A stretch of DNA of 64,000 bases, from the NCBI GenBank assembly GCA_037576215.1, contig JBANDB010000020.1:1302001-1366000 (forward strand), written 5' to 3'. The translations under genes were made by a program, and so were the position numbers. Shown here one piece after another: positions 54,915 to 64,000 of the stretch (the first letter of the stretch is position 1; each line of letters starts with the position of its first letter). This DNA comes from Armillaria gallica (lineage: Eukaryota; Basidiomycota; Agaricomycetes; Agaricales; Physalacriaceae). The notes below the pieces were generated by a model. It was not told where the DNA came from and ran no database searches. It saw only the letters and a program-made list of their open reading frames with translations.

Positions 54915-57900
54915 TAGTGTGCTGTGAGACTAGAGCTATTGGTTGTGACCAATGAGGGCAAGAATAAAGCGTCGTATCATTCGCTTCCCACGACGAGTCA
55001 CGAAGCGTCGTAAGGAAGGCTGACGACATCAGGAGAACACCATGCTACTGGTCAGCAATTCATTCTGATAGGGCGAAAAGTGGGGAACAAAACGGTTTGA
55101 CCCATGAACAACACGAGTCGTGATGTCGGTTAATGCTGAAGCCGGTGGACCTTTCTGTGCTGAAAAGTCAGCACTTGCTCTGTTGTCAAGGTGTCAACAT
55201 TTACGTCCATGCACGCTGGAGAGTCGGAGGTCGTATCATGGACTTGCAAGCTGCATTTAAATTTGACAGCTTTGCACACTCAATGACGACTCACGATGAG
55301 CATGTTTAAAGAAGATTAGTTGTATGTTTTAGTGTAGTTCCCGTCGTTTCTCTATACGAATGCAAGGCACCCTTAAATCGCGACAAAGGGAGAAATATGA
55401 TGACACACACCGTGGACTAGTAAACAAAGTGAAGGATAGTTGTATCTATTGAAAGAAGGGCGACGATTCGTTCTTGCCAAGAGCTTGAAAGCCTTCGAAG
55501 AAAATCACTCGTCTACCTTGACGGTGAAAGAAGAAACTAAGAAGTTCTCGGCCAATCGTGCCTGAACGTTGTCCCAACTTTCTGGTTTGCTGGTTAGTAA
55601 AAGACCAAGGTTGGACGACGACATTCTTTAGTTATCAAAACCCAGTGTCATGGCGCAAAATAAGGAAATAGCCAAATATATTGCATCTTCGGCGAAAGGA
55701 ACACATCTAAGGAGGCGAACCAATGAAGAGCACGAGTAGTAAACGAGTGGTGGGCTTTGATTGAAAAATATTGCCCCAAAGCGCAGTCAAATCAAACACA
55801 GCTAACGGAAAAGTAACAGTTGTCCCAAAAAACGCGACTCGTTGCAGACACGCGGATCATCTCAGCGCCTTCATCTGAGAAACAGTCAACGAGTGATTTC
55901 ACCCAGGGACCCTCAGCAACATGGGAGAGTCCATAAAAGCAGAATCCTGATCTCTGCCGTTGAATCATGCCAGTGAGGCTTGGGTGTCCAGCGAAAGTCG
56001 AGTCTAGTTTATAAATATTAGCTCCGCAGACTAGTACAGCTAACAATACTTACCTCTAAAGCGCGCGCGCATTATGGATCGACGTAGCTCTGCGTTCACC
56101 AAGCGAGGCAATCGACTCTGAGTTACTCAGGTATGCGGACCTAATTCGTGTTCATGAGTTATTGCGACAAACTAGGACGAAGTGGCAAACCAACCCGGAC
56201 TTCATTTAACTCGTGTTATAGGGACTCGGAGGCGATCCTCATCCTCGTACAGTACTGAGAGATATATCACCGACGATCCCTCTGTGTTTTGAATGTCTGG
56301 GTAGTAGGCTTACGTGAAGCGAGCGCGTCTCCCGGTAACAGAGGATCCACCGGTCGAAGGATTTACGAATTGGAAGTCGGTGTGCACTGTATACCGCCAA
56401 GGAATCGTCATCAGTGACGGACCAAAACCATCTATGGAAGGATGAGTAAATCAAATAGGCATAATATTCATAGCACAAGAACGCACGTATATTGCAGCTG
56501 GATGGGATTGTTAACCGGATCTCGTCGATGGAGACGCAGCTCTGGAGATGCCAAATAGGCAAGGAATCGTGTCTGAATTCGACATATATGCTCGTCAACT
56601 TACAAGTCGAGAGGTGCTTTTTGGATTTTAGCCCTCCATCGACATAGGCGAGATTCTGTGAGAAAAATCATCAAAGAACCGCCAATCGCAGAGGGGATGA
56701 CTTACGATGGAAGCTAAGTAAACGCCCCTTCTGCCGAATCTCAAGCGCTTCTACTCTTCTTCCTATCCCACCAATATCTGTCCGCTTTTGTGGTAGACGA
56801 GAGCTTCAAGATGTTCTGCTTGGATGTACTCTCCATTGAGATGAACAGTAGCCGCTTACCAGAAACAAACTAGTCGAGGCGCCGGGTTGTCTGCATTGTT
56901 CCTTGATTCAAGAATACGGAACGCAAGGTTCCAACCATTGAGGAACGATGGTAAGCGTGAGTAGAACAGAAGAATGACGGCATACCTATCGCATCTTACT
57001 GTAATACTCCAGCGATCGTCTTTAGTGCAATCTCCGTAACCCCCGTGGAGTTGGAGTGGGGCACACACGCCTCTATCTTGTCACTTTTACTAAGTTCAGA
57101 GTCCTTCCACTCCTTATCCACTTCGATGTCTTCTTCAAGCATGCGTACGGTTTTGAACGGCCATATGAGAGTGAGTGACTCTGCGCCTGAGGAATACCGG
57201 TATCCTGCCTGTAATCCATTCCGGGGGCATGATCAGGGATAGCTAAGACTAGGGATCGATGACTCAGTATGACGGTCTGGCCTTTATCCTATAAGAAGCC
57301 TTGAGTAGCGAAGAAGGGAGAATACATTGGTGGATACCGTGGACTAGAAACAGCGTGATACGGCAAGAAGGTCGGACTTCCGGGATGCATCAGTGCAGTG
57401 ATTAGACGCATCATAATAGCTTCGTGCCAGTGTAAGGTTCAGAGAATTTCCTGGTCATGAAGAAGAGCGCGAACGTACCTGATCATGATGGTGGCTCAAA
57501 GGAAATTGTTACTGTCACAGTCACGAACGCATCTGCCACGTGCGCTGGTCCTCTTCTGACACCGACTCCCTCCGTACGTCCGTAAGCAAGCAACACCACT
57601 CGATTTTGGTAAATTCTGACGCTTTCAAACATTTGCCCAAGAATTAGACCTTCAATCAAAGAGGTACAGAGTCCTACTTACGACAAAAATTCTCCGCCAG
57701 AAAGTTTCTTCGGAGAAGAGAAAGTGAAATGACCGTCGATCCTCACTGTGTATCTAGGAATGCGTGCTGCAGAGTTTGTTGAACGCGTTTCAGAGGCGCA
57801 CGAATATCTTCTCTCTCAAATAAGGCCTGTAGGAAACGCGCATCATCCCAGTGTTGTAGCCTGAAAGATGCGGCAACATCGTTTGTAACGAATAACTTTG

Positions 57901-58485
57901 CGCCAGCGCGGTCTCGCTTGAAGTCCGAAATATGTGGTCACACCTACGTTTGATGGGCCGAGGCTTGTGTTTTTGCTTTGAAGGAAACATTCATACTCAC
58001 ATGATGATTGTAGAATGATAATCCCGCTTGTAGGTTAACGTTACGGGTTCGAGCTGGTATCTCGAAACTTTCTCCGTGGCCAGTAACAGTGATTTAGGAC
58101 TCGGCTTTCGATGTCCTAATCAATGTTATCAATACGATGACAATTGGGCTGGTCTCTTTATTTGATCCGACATCAAATTCTTTAACATGGCTTGCGCGAA
58201 TTAGGAACACGACTCTAGCATTTCTATTCTTTCCTCCTTCTTCGGACGTTGTGCTTATCTCAATGCCGAGAAACTAGACGACAAGAGCTATGGGTCTCTC
58301 TATTGGTACCGAGGGAAACCTTGTTGCGGTTTCCGGTCCGAAACTCCAGCCACGCTTGGTATCGATCCTCCATCATCGATATACCGACCCGCACCTGCCT
58401 CCCCTTCTTACACCTTACCGAAGGGTGATTATGCCCCAATACGGGCCTTATATGTATATTCATTTAATCTAGTGATCTGCACATT
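54915..58485. other. Intergenic, no gene supported
   Basis: Many short ORFs (for example 55792-56046, 56239-56598 and 56856-57068 on minus) but none has a recognisable domain, a consistent chain of introns or strong codon bias. A phrase ACCGTGGACTAG with similar surroundings occurs at about 55410 and 57342, hinting at two decayed related copies. Around 57515-57560 the sequence resembles 60735-60775. Confidence 0.35.
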
Positions 58486-59823
58486 ATGGACCCATCCTCC
58501 CGCCTTCCCTTGGAGCTCCTTCAGAAAGTCTTCCAACACTATCTATCTGCTCGCGAAACCCCTGTCCAATCCTTTGATCATTCTGACGGTCTTTGGGTTA
58601 TCGGAAAAGTTAACAGCACCTGGAGACGTGCCACCCTCTCCAATGCGTCTTTCTGGTCCGCTATCCACGCTACATTTGCATATCCTCCTAATCCTGCTAC
58701 CGATTCCTCCGATCACAACGTGATCAGATTGTCAACGCAAACGGACCTAGCTTCCATTTTAAATGGAGAGGAGATTGATGATAGACAGTACAATGGAGTA
58801 CGCAGCATGGTCCTCACCAACGGCGTTATCCAATGTCTTACCTGTATTCTCTTTCACTCGAGAGACATTCCGCTCTCTGTATGCGTCCGATTCCCCATCC
58901 AAACACCGCAAAACATGATCCCTCCAACCTGGAGAACATTTTTCTCACTGCTTAGGGCAGAATCCAGCAGGGTTCAATGCTTAGAGCTCGTGGTGCCCAC
59001 CCCGATCTGGGACGATCTGGCCGTTATCTTACCATCCCGTTTTCAGATTCTCCAAAAGCTGCACGCTACCATCGAGAGCGGCTCTGAGTTCGCCCCATTC
59101 ATTTCTTGCTGCCCAACTCTCGTCGATCTTGCTATCCGATCATTGCATCGCTCATCTGTGAGTCGCATCAATGATGCAACTCGCGTTAATCAAATTTCTA
59201 TTCCGATGCCGCACCTGCGTCGTCTGGAATTAGTATATGCTTCATCCTTCCTTGATTCCGTGCATGCACAAAACTTGAAGTCCTTGACGCTCGTATGCAA
59301 TTCCGTCGAGGCATTTATGTCACATGCGCCACCTCTCGCTGACTTCCTCCACCGCTCCAAATGTGCTTTGGCAAATCTCGATTTGTCTTGGCGTGGCTCC
59401 GTCGACGAGCTGTTGATTATCCTCTCTAGGATACCAACGCTTGAGTCCTTTACATGTCGCAGTGACCTGAATACGGTGTTCTATGAAAGGATGACGTTGC
59501 CATCCACAATATTACCTAGACTGCGAGCATTTTCCCTTCAACTCAGGGAATCTATAATTCGTCTAGCAAATCTTCGTCGAGGTCCTAGACCCGTTGTAGA
59601 TGCCACGTCCGTCATTGACATGGTTGAGTCTAGGCTGTCGGGCGGTGTGTTGCAAAGTGTTGATGTTAGGTATATTATGGTGGATTATTTGAGTGAAGGG
59701 TCAAAGAGGAGACTTTCCAACCTTAACGCGACTCCCTGTGTCGCAATTGAGATAGAGCAATTCTCCGCTGACCTCGTACAGTCCCGCATTCGTCGCTATA
59801 TTGATGCTATTGGTGCACGGTAG
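58486..59823 (+). CDS. F-box protein with leucine-rich C-terminus (445 aa, intact)
   Basis: A single open exon from the ATG at 58486 (MDPSSRLPLELLQKVFQHYL). The F-box spans residues ~3-65: LPLELLQKVF, then VIGKVNSTWRRATLSNASFW. The rest has irregular leucine-rich blocks: SSRVQCLELVVPTPIWDDL, MPHLRRLELVYASSFLDSV, LKSLTLVCNSVEAF, LANLDLSWRGSVDELLIILS, RIPTLESFTCRSDL and LPRLRAFSLQLRESIIRL. F-box proteins link substrates to SCF ubiquitin ligases through Skp1; the substrate is unknown. It belongs to the very large mushroom-specific F-box family (general knowledge). Codon use and CpG content are host-like. There are no frameshifts and no introns. An upstream TATA-like TATATGTATATTC lies ~35 bp before the ATG. 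Confidence 0.88.
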   Translation: MDPSSRLPLELLQKVFQHYLSARETPVQSFDHSDGLWVIGKVNSTWRRATLSNASFWSAIHATFAYPPNPATDSSDHNVIRLSTQTDLASILNGEEIDDRQYNGVRSMVLTNGVIQCLTCILFHSRDIPLSVCVRFPIQTPQNMIPPTWRTFFSLLRAESSRVQCLELVVPTPIWDDLAVILPSRFQILQKLHATIESGSEFAPFISCCPTLVDLAIRSLHRSSVSRINDATRVNQISIPMPHLRRLELVYASSFLDSVHAQNLKSLTLVCNSVEAFMSHAPPLADFLHRSKCALANLDLSWRGSVDELLIILSRIPTLESFTCRSDLNTVFYERMTLPSTILPRLRAFSLQLRESIIRLANLRRGPRPVVDATSVIDMVESRLSGGVLQSVDVRYIMVDYLSEGSKRRLSNLNATPCVAIEIEQFSADLVQSRIRRYIDAIGAR

Positions 59824-60888
59824 GAGACCAGAATATTCTATAGTTACTCAATACATCGGTAAAAGGGGGGGTCACTGCTGTATATGTGTTCAAAGAGCAG
59901 AGGGTCGAACTAAAATGATTGTACTTTTATGTTTGCAGATTGCTAAATGGGAACTGTCATTTTTTAATCTGTTATATTCCCCGAACATCAGCCAGGTTCG
60001 CCCCACCTCAAAGAGCTCCCGCGACATCTGTGATTCATTTGCAATGGAGCATCACTACCTGACGTCCTCCAAGCATCGTTAAATACCCTCAAGATTCTTT
60101 CTATTCCCATATGGAGTGACATATCGGAGTGTTATCGAAGACGCAACACGCATGAGGCGTCGATTTGTGAAAAAGTAGAGGTGCTCGAATAGGACCGCGT
60201 CATTGTCTTAGAACGGTTTCTCCACTTTCGAACTGAGGATGGAAAATGCTGGGGAGCGATGAGCGTCAAATTGTTCCTGGGTTTGACAAAAACTTGAAGT
60301 CGCTCCACCATCCAGAGCCGACATGATAAAGGTGATATTGGGTACAGCCGGACTCGAGATTAACGTTGTAAAGTTCTGCTCGGCAAAGGTATACTTTTAT
60401 GAGAAAGAACATCAGCAAAGGTTCCTCTTGAAAATTCCCAGGTCCTCTCATTTTCCCTATTCGATCCATATATCTGCTTTTCGATTCCATTTCGGACCTT
60501 TTGTTTGCATACACACGTGGAACTCTACGGTCTCCACTGCCTTCCGTCCTTCATGTCCGTATGTGCAGTATCCAAAGCTCAGTCAACGTTGATCTCAGGA
60601 GCTCTTTGTCAGGTACGAGCTTTGCCAGGTCTTCATGGACCTTGGAGTGTCGAAGGTAAGCACACTGAGAGAGTTTGCTTGCTTCTGATGACGATAGAAG
60701 GAAACTTGAATGGCGCGTCACTACTGTCACACTTGCAGTCACGAACGCGCCCACCACGTGCGCAATTACTCCTGGTTTCAAATTCTTCCTTTACGACGCC
60801 ATTAGCTTCTTCGCCTGCCCGCCTCATTCAGCCGTCTCGCCTTTACAAATGGATGTGTGAAATATGACATTAAGACCAGACATGATGT
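59824..60888. other. Downstream of F-box gene, no gene seen
   Basis: No convincing ORF. The stretch 60735-60775 (GTCACGAACGCGCCCACCAC) resembles 57515-57560 and in one frame gives VTVTLAVTNAPTTCA-like text, possibly a leftover of a repeated gene fragment. Confidence 0.35.
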
Positions 60889-61333
60889 GGCGTGTTTCGC
60901 TGCAGACAAGAGGGGCGCGGACGTAAAATAGCCGACGTGACCTACATTTTCGCGTTTAAGGACTGGCCCCACCCCCTCTCCCCTCCCCTCCTTCCATATA
61001 GGGTAGTAATATAGCTATATTTGGGACGCTTAGTCATAGTATTTGTTGGCGGCAATTTCTGGCTAGTTGCCGGGTACATGCCGGACCTCGCGGCAACTGA
61101 TTCCAGCACCGTTCCAGTAACGCAAAAAGGCTGGAATGTGTATCAGAACATTCAAAGGGTTACATTTTGATCAATTTATTGACTCAATGCCTCATGAGGA
61201 CATATCAAACTGCTATATAAGGTAAGTCAGTTTCGTGTTTAAGGTCGGCACCCCTCCCCCCCTCCCCCCCTACCCCCTTTGCCGGATTTTAGCCGTGCGC
61301 CCCTCTTGGCTGCAGAGGGCCGCCAAAGGCGCC
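60889..61333. mobile_element. Small element with GC-rich inverted ends
   Basis: Left CTGCAGACAAGAGGGGCGC...TAAAATAGCCG (60889-60934) and the inverse of the right CTGCAGCCAAGAGGGGCGC...TAAAATCCGGC (61281-61333) match closely. Inside, two direct copies of TTCGYGTTTAAGG followed by C-rich runs occur at 60949 and 61232. Length is ~445 bp with no gene; no clean target duplication. Probably a non-autonomous DNA element. Confidence 0.55.
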
Positions 61334-63660
61334 TGACGTATCAGGGTATGTATTTTGAGGTCGTCTAAGGTCAGTGTGAGAAGCGTATGCCCCGTCCATT
61401 ATTTTATTAATATCTTGTCTATATTCTGGTACTTATATTTGCAGAGAAGTACGCTGCTCCCATGTGATTGTGATCCCGCCGAGATGGATAGCACTTGGTG
61501 CAGTGAGTGATCCAATCAAGGTACCTGTGAAACTCGTCATTCCTCAAAGTCTTCTCTTCACTAACTTTTACACTACAGGATGTCTCTTATGAAACCTTGA
61601 TGGACCAAACGGGTAGGACCGTATTCTCTGTGATGCACTTCTGCAATCCAGTTGTCGTATCGCTTGACAACGTGTAATATTCAAATAATTGTTGGTGTGA
61701 GGATCGGGCACTTTTCGGTCAGTCACCTTGATTTTATAATGTCATAAACCTCATTTGAGAGACATCGAGTAGGGCTTCGCTCAAGGCTATCTGAGCTTCA
61801 ACTTATGTCATCAAAGTATTTTTGACTATTCGTAGTAGAATGAGTGTAAATCACGAGCATTGAAAGAAGACAATGACACAGACTGAAGTTCATAGCTCGT
61901 ACTGGCCATTCCGATGTTGTGGTCGCTATTCAGCCTGATTGTTGTAGAAGCTCTACAAAATACCTTGCCCACTTTATAGTTTTTATGCGTCGATGATTAT
62001 AGCTGATTCGTTGCTAATTTTGTAATCTGCCGATACAGGAACAATCTATATGCTAGGAGGCCCGACCATGGTCCTGGGTGACGACATCCCTATGATATCT
62101 AGATGAGAAACCAGCAGTACAAATAAGTATGATGACATCTTGTCAATTTACCTGTGTACCTGAAGAATTGATACAAGATAGCGTCCACAATACTCATACG
62201 GTGTAACCTTGAAACATGAATGGACTGCTCCCATCTACTATCGTCACAGCTTCAATATATCATGTACCAGGACATCAGAACATGTTGTTCATCTGCCAAT
62301 GTATTGTACTCACAAACCTCAAAATATGTTGATATGCATCAGACTATGGAAACTTGCGGTGTATAGTGATCCGAGGCGTTTTCTTCTCCCTTCCGACTAT
62401 TTGATCTAAATGTGTATTACATCCGTTGCTTCTGTTGTATTGGAATGATGATAATAGGTGCTATAAAGCAGCATACCGGTATCTTTATACACCTTCCATT
62501 TCTCATTGCTAACCTAGGTATGAAATTCACTTTCTGCGTTTGTTCCCAAAACACTGTGGAAAGTCCTTCGGTTTTTGAAGAGATTTCCTTCTAGATTTAA
62601 GGTTCGAATCCCGCATGCAGTATGGAGTATCAAACCCGGGAGGTTAGTATGTCCCAAATATAAAAGCCAATGAAAGCCTAGCCAGTTTTGTCTCTGAATT
62701 CCGGCAGGGGGTTTGAACTGGAAACTGCAGTGAAATGCATCAAATCATTTAACACACCAACACCGTCATAGCGGAACAGTCTCCCGTAAACAAGTTTCGT
62801 ATAGTTACGGTAGCTGGTGCTCCACTGAGACGAAGAAAAATATCAAGCTGCAGCTTTCGAATACTCTGAGACTGCTGCGCGGAATCGAACTACGGGTATG
62901 GAAGAGTCAACACGAAATGAACACTGCAGGACCATTGGTCTACAGAAGCACAGTAGACAGATTTTGCATCACATCTACCATGCCAATAGATGTTATGAGA
63001 AATGAGATATACTATCTGTCTCGCGCGCATGACTTTCTCCCGAGTAACAAGAGCCAGGAACAAAAAGATGGACCATAACTAGTTGTCACACGAAAAGAAA
63101 CTCTAAATACCCCCACAATAGCACCACTTAACAAAATTGGAGCTTCCCCAAAAGGCGGATCTTGATTGTGGAAGTTGCGGCAGATCTGAATTGACCAAGG
63201 ACAAGAATCAGCAAACACATGCGGTCCGCGGAGAAAACAGTTTCAGGCCGACAAACTATCATGGAGCTTTTGTATCAAAATTTATTATAGATTTGTTGCG
63301 GATGTGAATGTATGTCATCGTAACCTAACTTGCACTTTCACCGGCTTCGAAGCCTTGAAGTCGGGGACATTACATTGACAAACGAACTAAAGGGGCGTGA
63401 CCCATATGGCTCAGTACCTGCTCCATCCACAACTTCCGGCAGATCATCCAGACCTTCTATTTGCTTGCGTTTTCCATTCCACTTTGCCGTTCTGATCGAT
63501 ACTCAGAATCTCTCTGTTATGGATATTGGGTACCTGCCGACTCGGCCCATGAGTCAACACATGCCTATACTCGGGCTTCTCGGTCTCAAAGGTGACTCGC
63601 TCGTATCTTCTCTTACTTTCTGTATTTTTCTTACAGACACTAGAATATAGTAGAACATTG
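61334..63660. other. No gene supported
   Basis: Short ORFs only. Scattered B-box-like tRNA fragments appear (GGTTCGAATCCCGC at about 62602; minus strand GTTCAAACCCC near 62712 and GTAGTTCGATTCCGC near 62893), each without a foldable tRNA around it. Confidence 0.35.
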
Positions 63661-63690
63661 TAGAACAATAATGATTCAAACCATCCCTAG

Positions 63691-64000
63691 TATATAAAGC
63701 TGTACTTACCATTGTATGAGAGATTAACCAATCTATTACTTTCAGTACCCCTCACACTGCGTGAACCCTCAGCTACGCCAAGCGCTTGCTGAACAACTCG
63801 TTGGATACGTCTAGTGCTTTCTGACACCAACCCGAAGGTTACGCCTAGCGCTTGCCTTCACCTCTGCCCTGTAATAGCTTCGCGCTTACCGGCTACTTCC
63901 CTTCAGTAATTGTTTCGCGCTTGCTATTCTTCATTGCCTCGCAAACCGGACCACTCAGGTCTCCTCACGAACCCTTGCCGGAATCCATTCTATTCCCTAA
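63691..64000 (+). promoter_or_regulatory. Possible LTR/promoter region cut by the window edge
   Basis: TATATAAA at 63691 is followed by T/C-rich leader-like sequence (CCAATCTATTACTTTCAGTACC) and by a degenerate ~35-bp tandem repeat (63773-63926). The layout resembles the U3/R region of an LTR retrotransposon, but no LTR start, second LTR or coding sequence is visible before the window ends. Confidence 0.3.
63773..63926 (+). repeat. Five degenerate ~35-bp repeats with GCGCTTGC core
   Basis: CTACGCCAAGCGCTTGC (63773), GATACGTCTAGTGCTTT (63804), TTACGCCTAGCGCTTGC (63839), ATAGCTTCGCGCTTACC (63873) and ATTGTTTCGCGCTTGC (63910). Spacing is 31-37 bp, with CT-rich spacers. Confidence 0.6.

Noticed and set aside
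56239..56598. Minus-strand ORF of 119 aa
   Set aside because: No recognised motif, no supporting introns or neighbours; similar-sized random ORFs occur throughout this GC-balanced stretch.
61240..61280. Poly-C/CT-rich run as telomere or quadruplex element
   Set aside because: It is part of the small inverted-repeat element and has no telomeric unit such as TTAGGG arrays.
62590..62960. tRNA gene candidates based on B-box-like text
   Set aside because: No A box at the right distance and no closing acceptor stems on either strand.
63773..63926. CRISPR-like repeat array
   Set aside because: Repeats are degenerate, spacers are not uniform, and the window is eukaryotic.

Overview
The window looks like a repeat-rich stretch of a filamentous basidiomycete (Agaricomycete-type) nuclear genome. 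Reasons: genes with many 45-65 bp GT...AG introns, Helitron replicase/helicase genes, Ty3/Gypsy chromoviruses, a KDZ-family transposon, and F-box/leucine-rich genes of the kind these fungi carry in large numbers. Roughly the first 52 kb is a stack of nested mobile elements. Several insertions can be peeled off exactly, because removing the element with one copy of its target-site duplication restores the reading frame of the interrupted gene.

1-26.7 kb: a degenerate Helitron-type gene (called H0, + strand) runs from the left edge to 26729. It is broken twice. The first break (4010-13763) is a head-to-tail concatemer of one coding Helitron-like copy (E1, Rep plus Pif1-like helicase, 4417-9243) and two non-coding relatives (E2, E3), which carry MITEs of their own. 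The second break (14593-26576) is an LTR chromovirus (element A). A itself contains element C1 (16518-19889, with a further LTR-like insert) in gag and element B1 (22714-24390) between its RNase H and integrase regions.

26.7-41 kb: an LTR-like copy (B2) is followed by a second copy of family C (C2, about 27543-41085). C2 is split by a second chromovirus on the minus strand (element D, 27992-39422) and by a solo LTR of family A (39713-40071). The left LTR of D is in turn split by a 2.35-kb fold-back element with about 0.9-kb arms, which holds a degenerate ~145-bp tandem repeat and mirrored tRNA-like segments.

41-53 kb: after 2.4 kb of non-coding sequence comes an F-box/LRR-like gene on the minus strand (pseudogene), cut in two by an 8.1-kb KDZ transposon (44191-52274). 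The KDZ element carries a + strand transposase and minus-strand companion genes.

53-64 kb: mostly host sequence with higher CpG content. It holds an Old Yellow Enzyme-type oxidoreductase (probably a recent pseudogene), one intact F-box protein gene (58486-59823), a small inverted-repeat element (60889-61333), and a TATA-bearing, tandem-repeat region at the right edge.

Cross-cutting observations: most premature stops in the transposon genes are TGA where the family expects an arginine CGA codon, and the two LTRs of element D differ almost only at CpG positions. This points to strong CpG deamination of repeats. Both chromoviruses show a 13-nt primer-binding site complementary to the predicted first bases of their own transcript (Tf1/sushi-like self-priming), exactly so in D, and both begin Gag with a predicted membrane helix.
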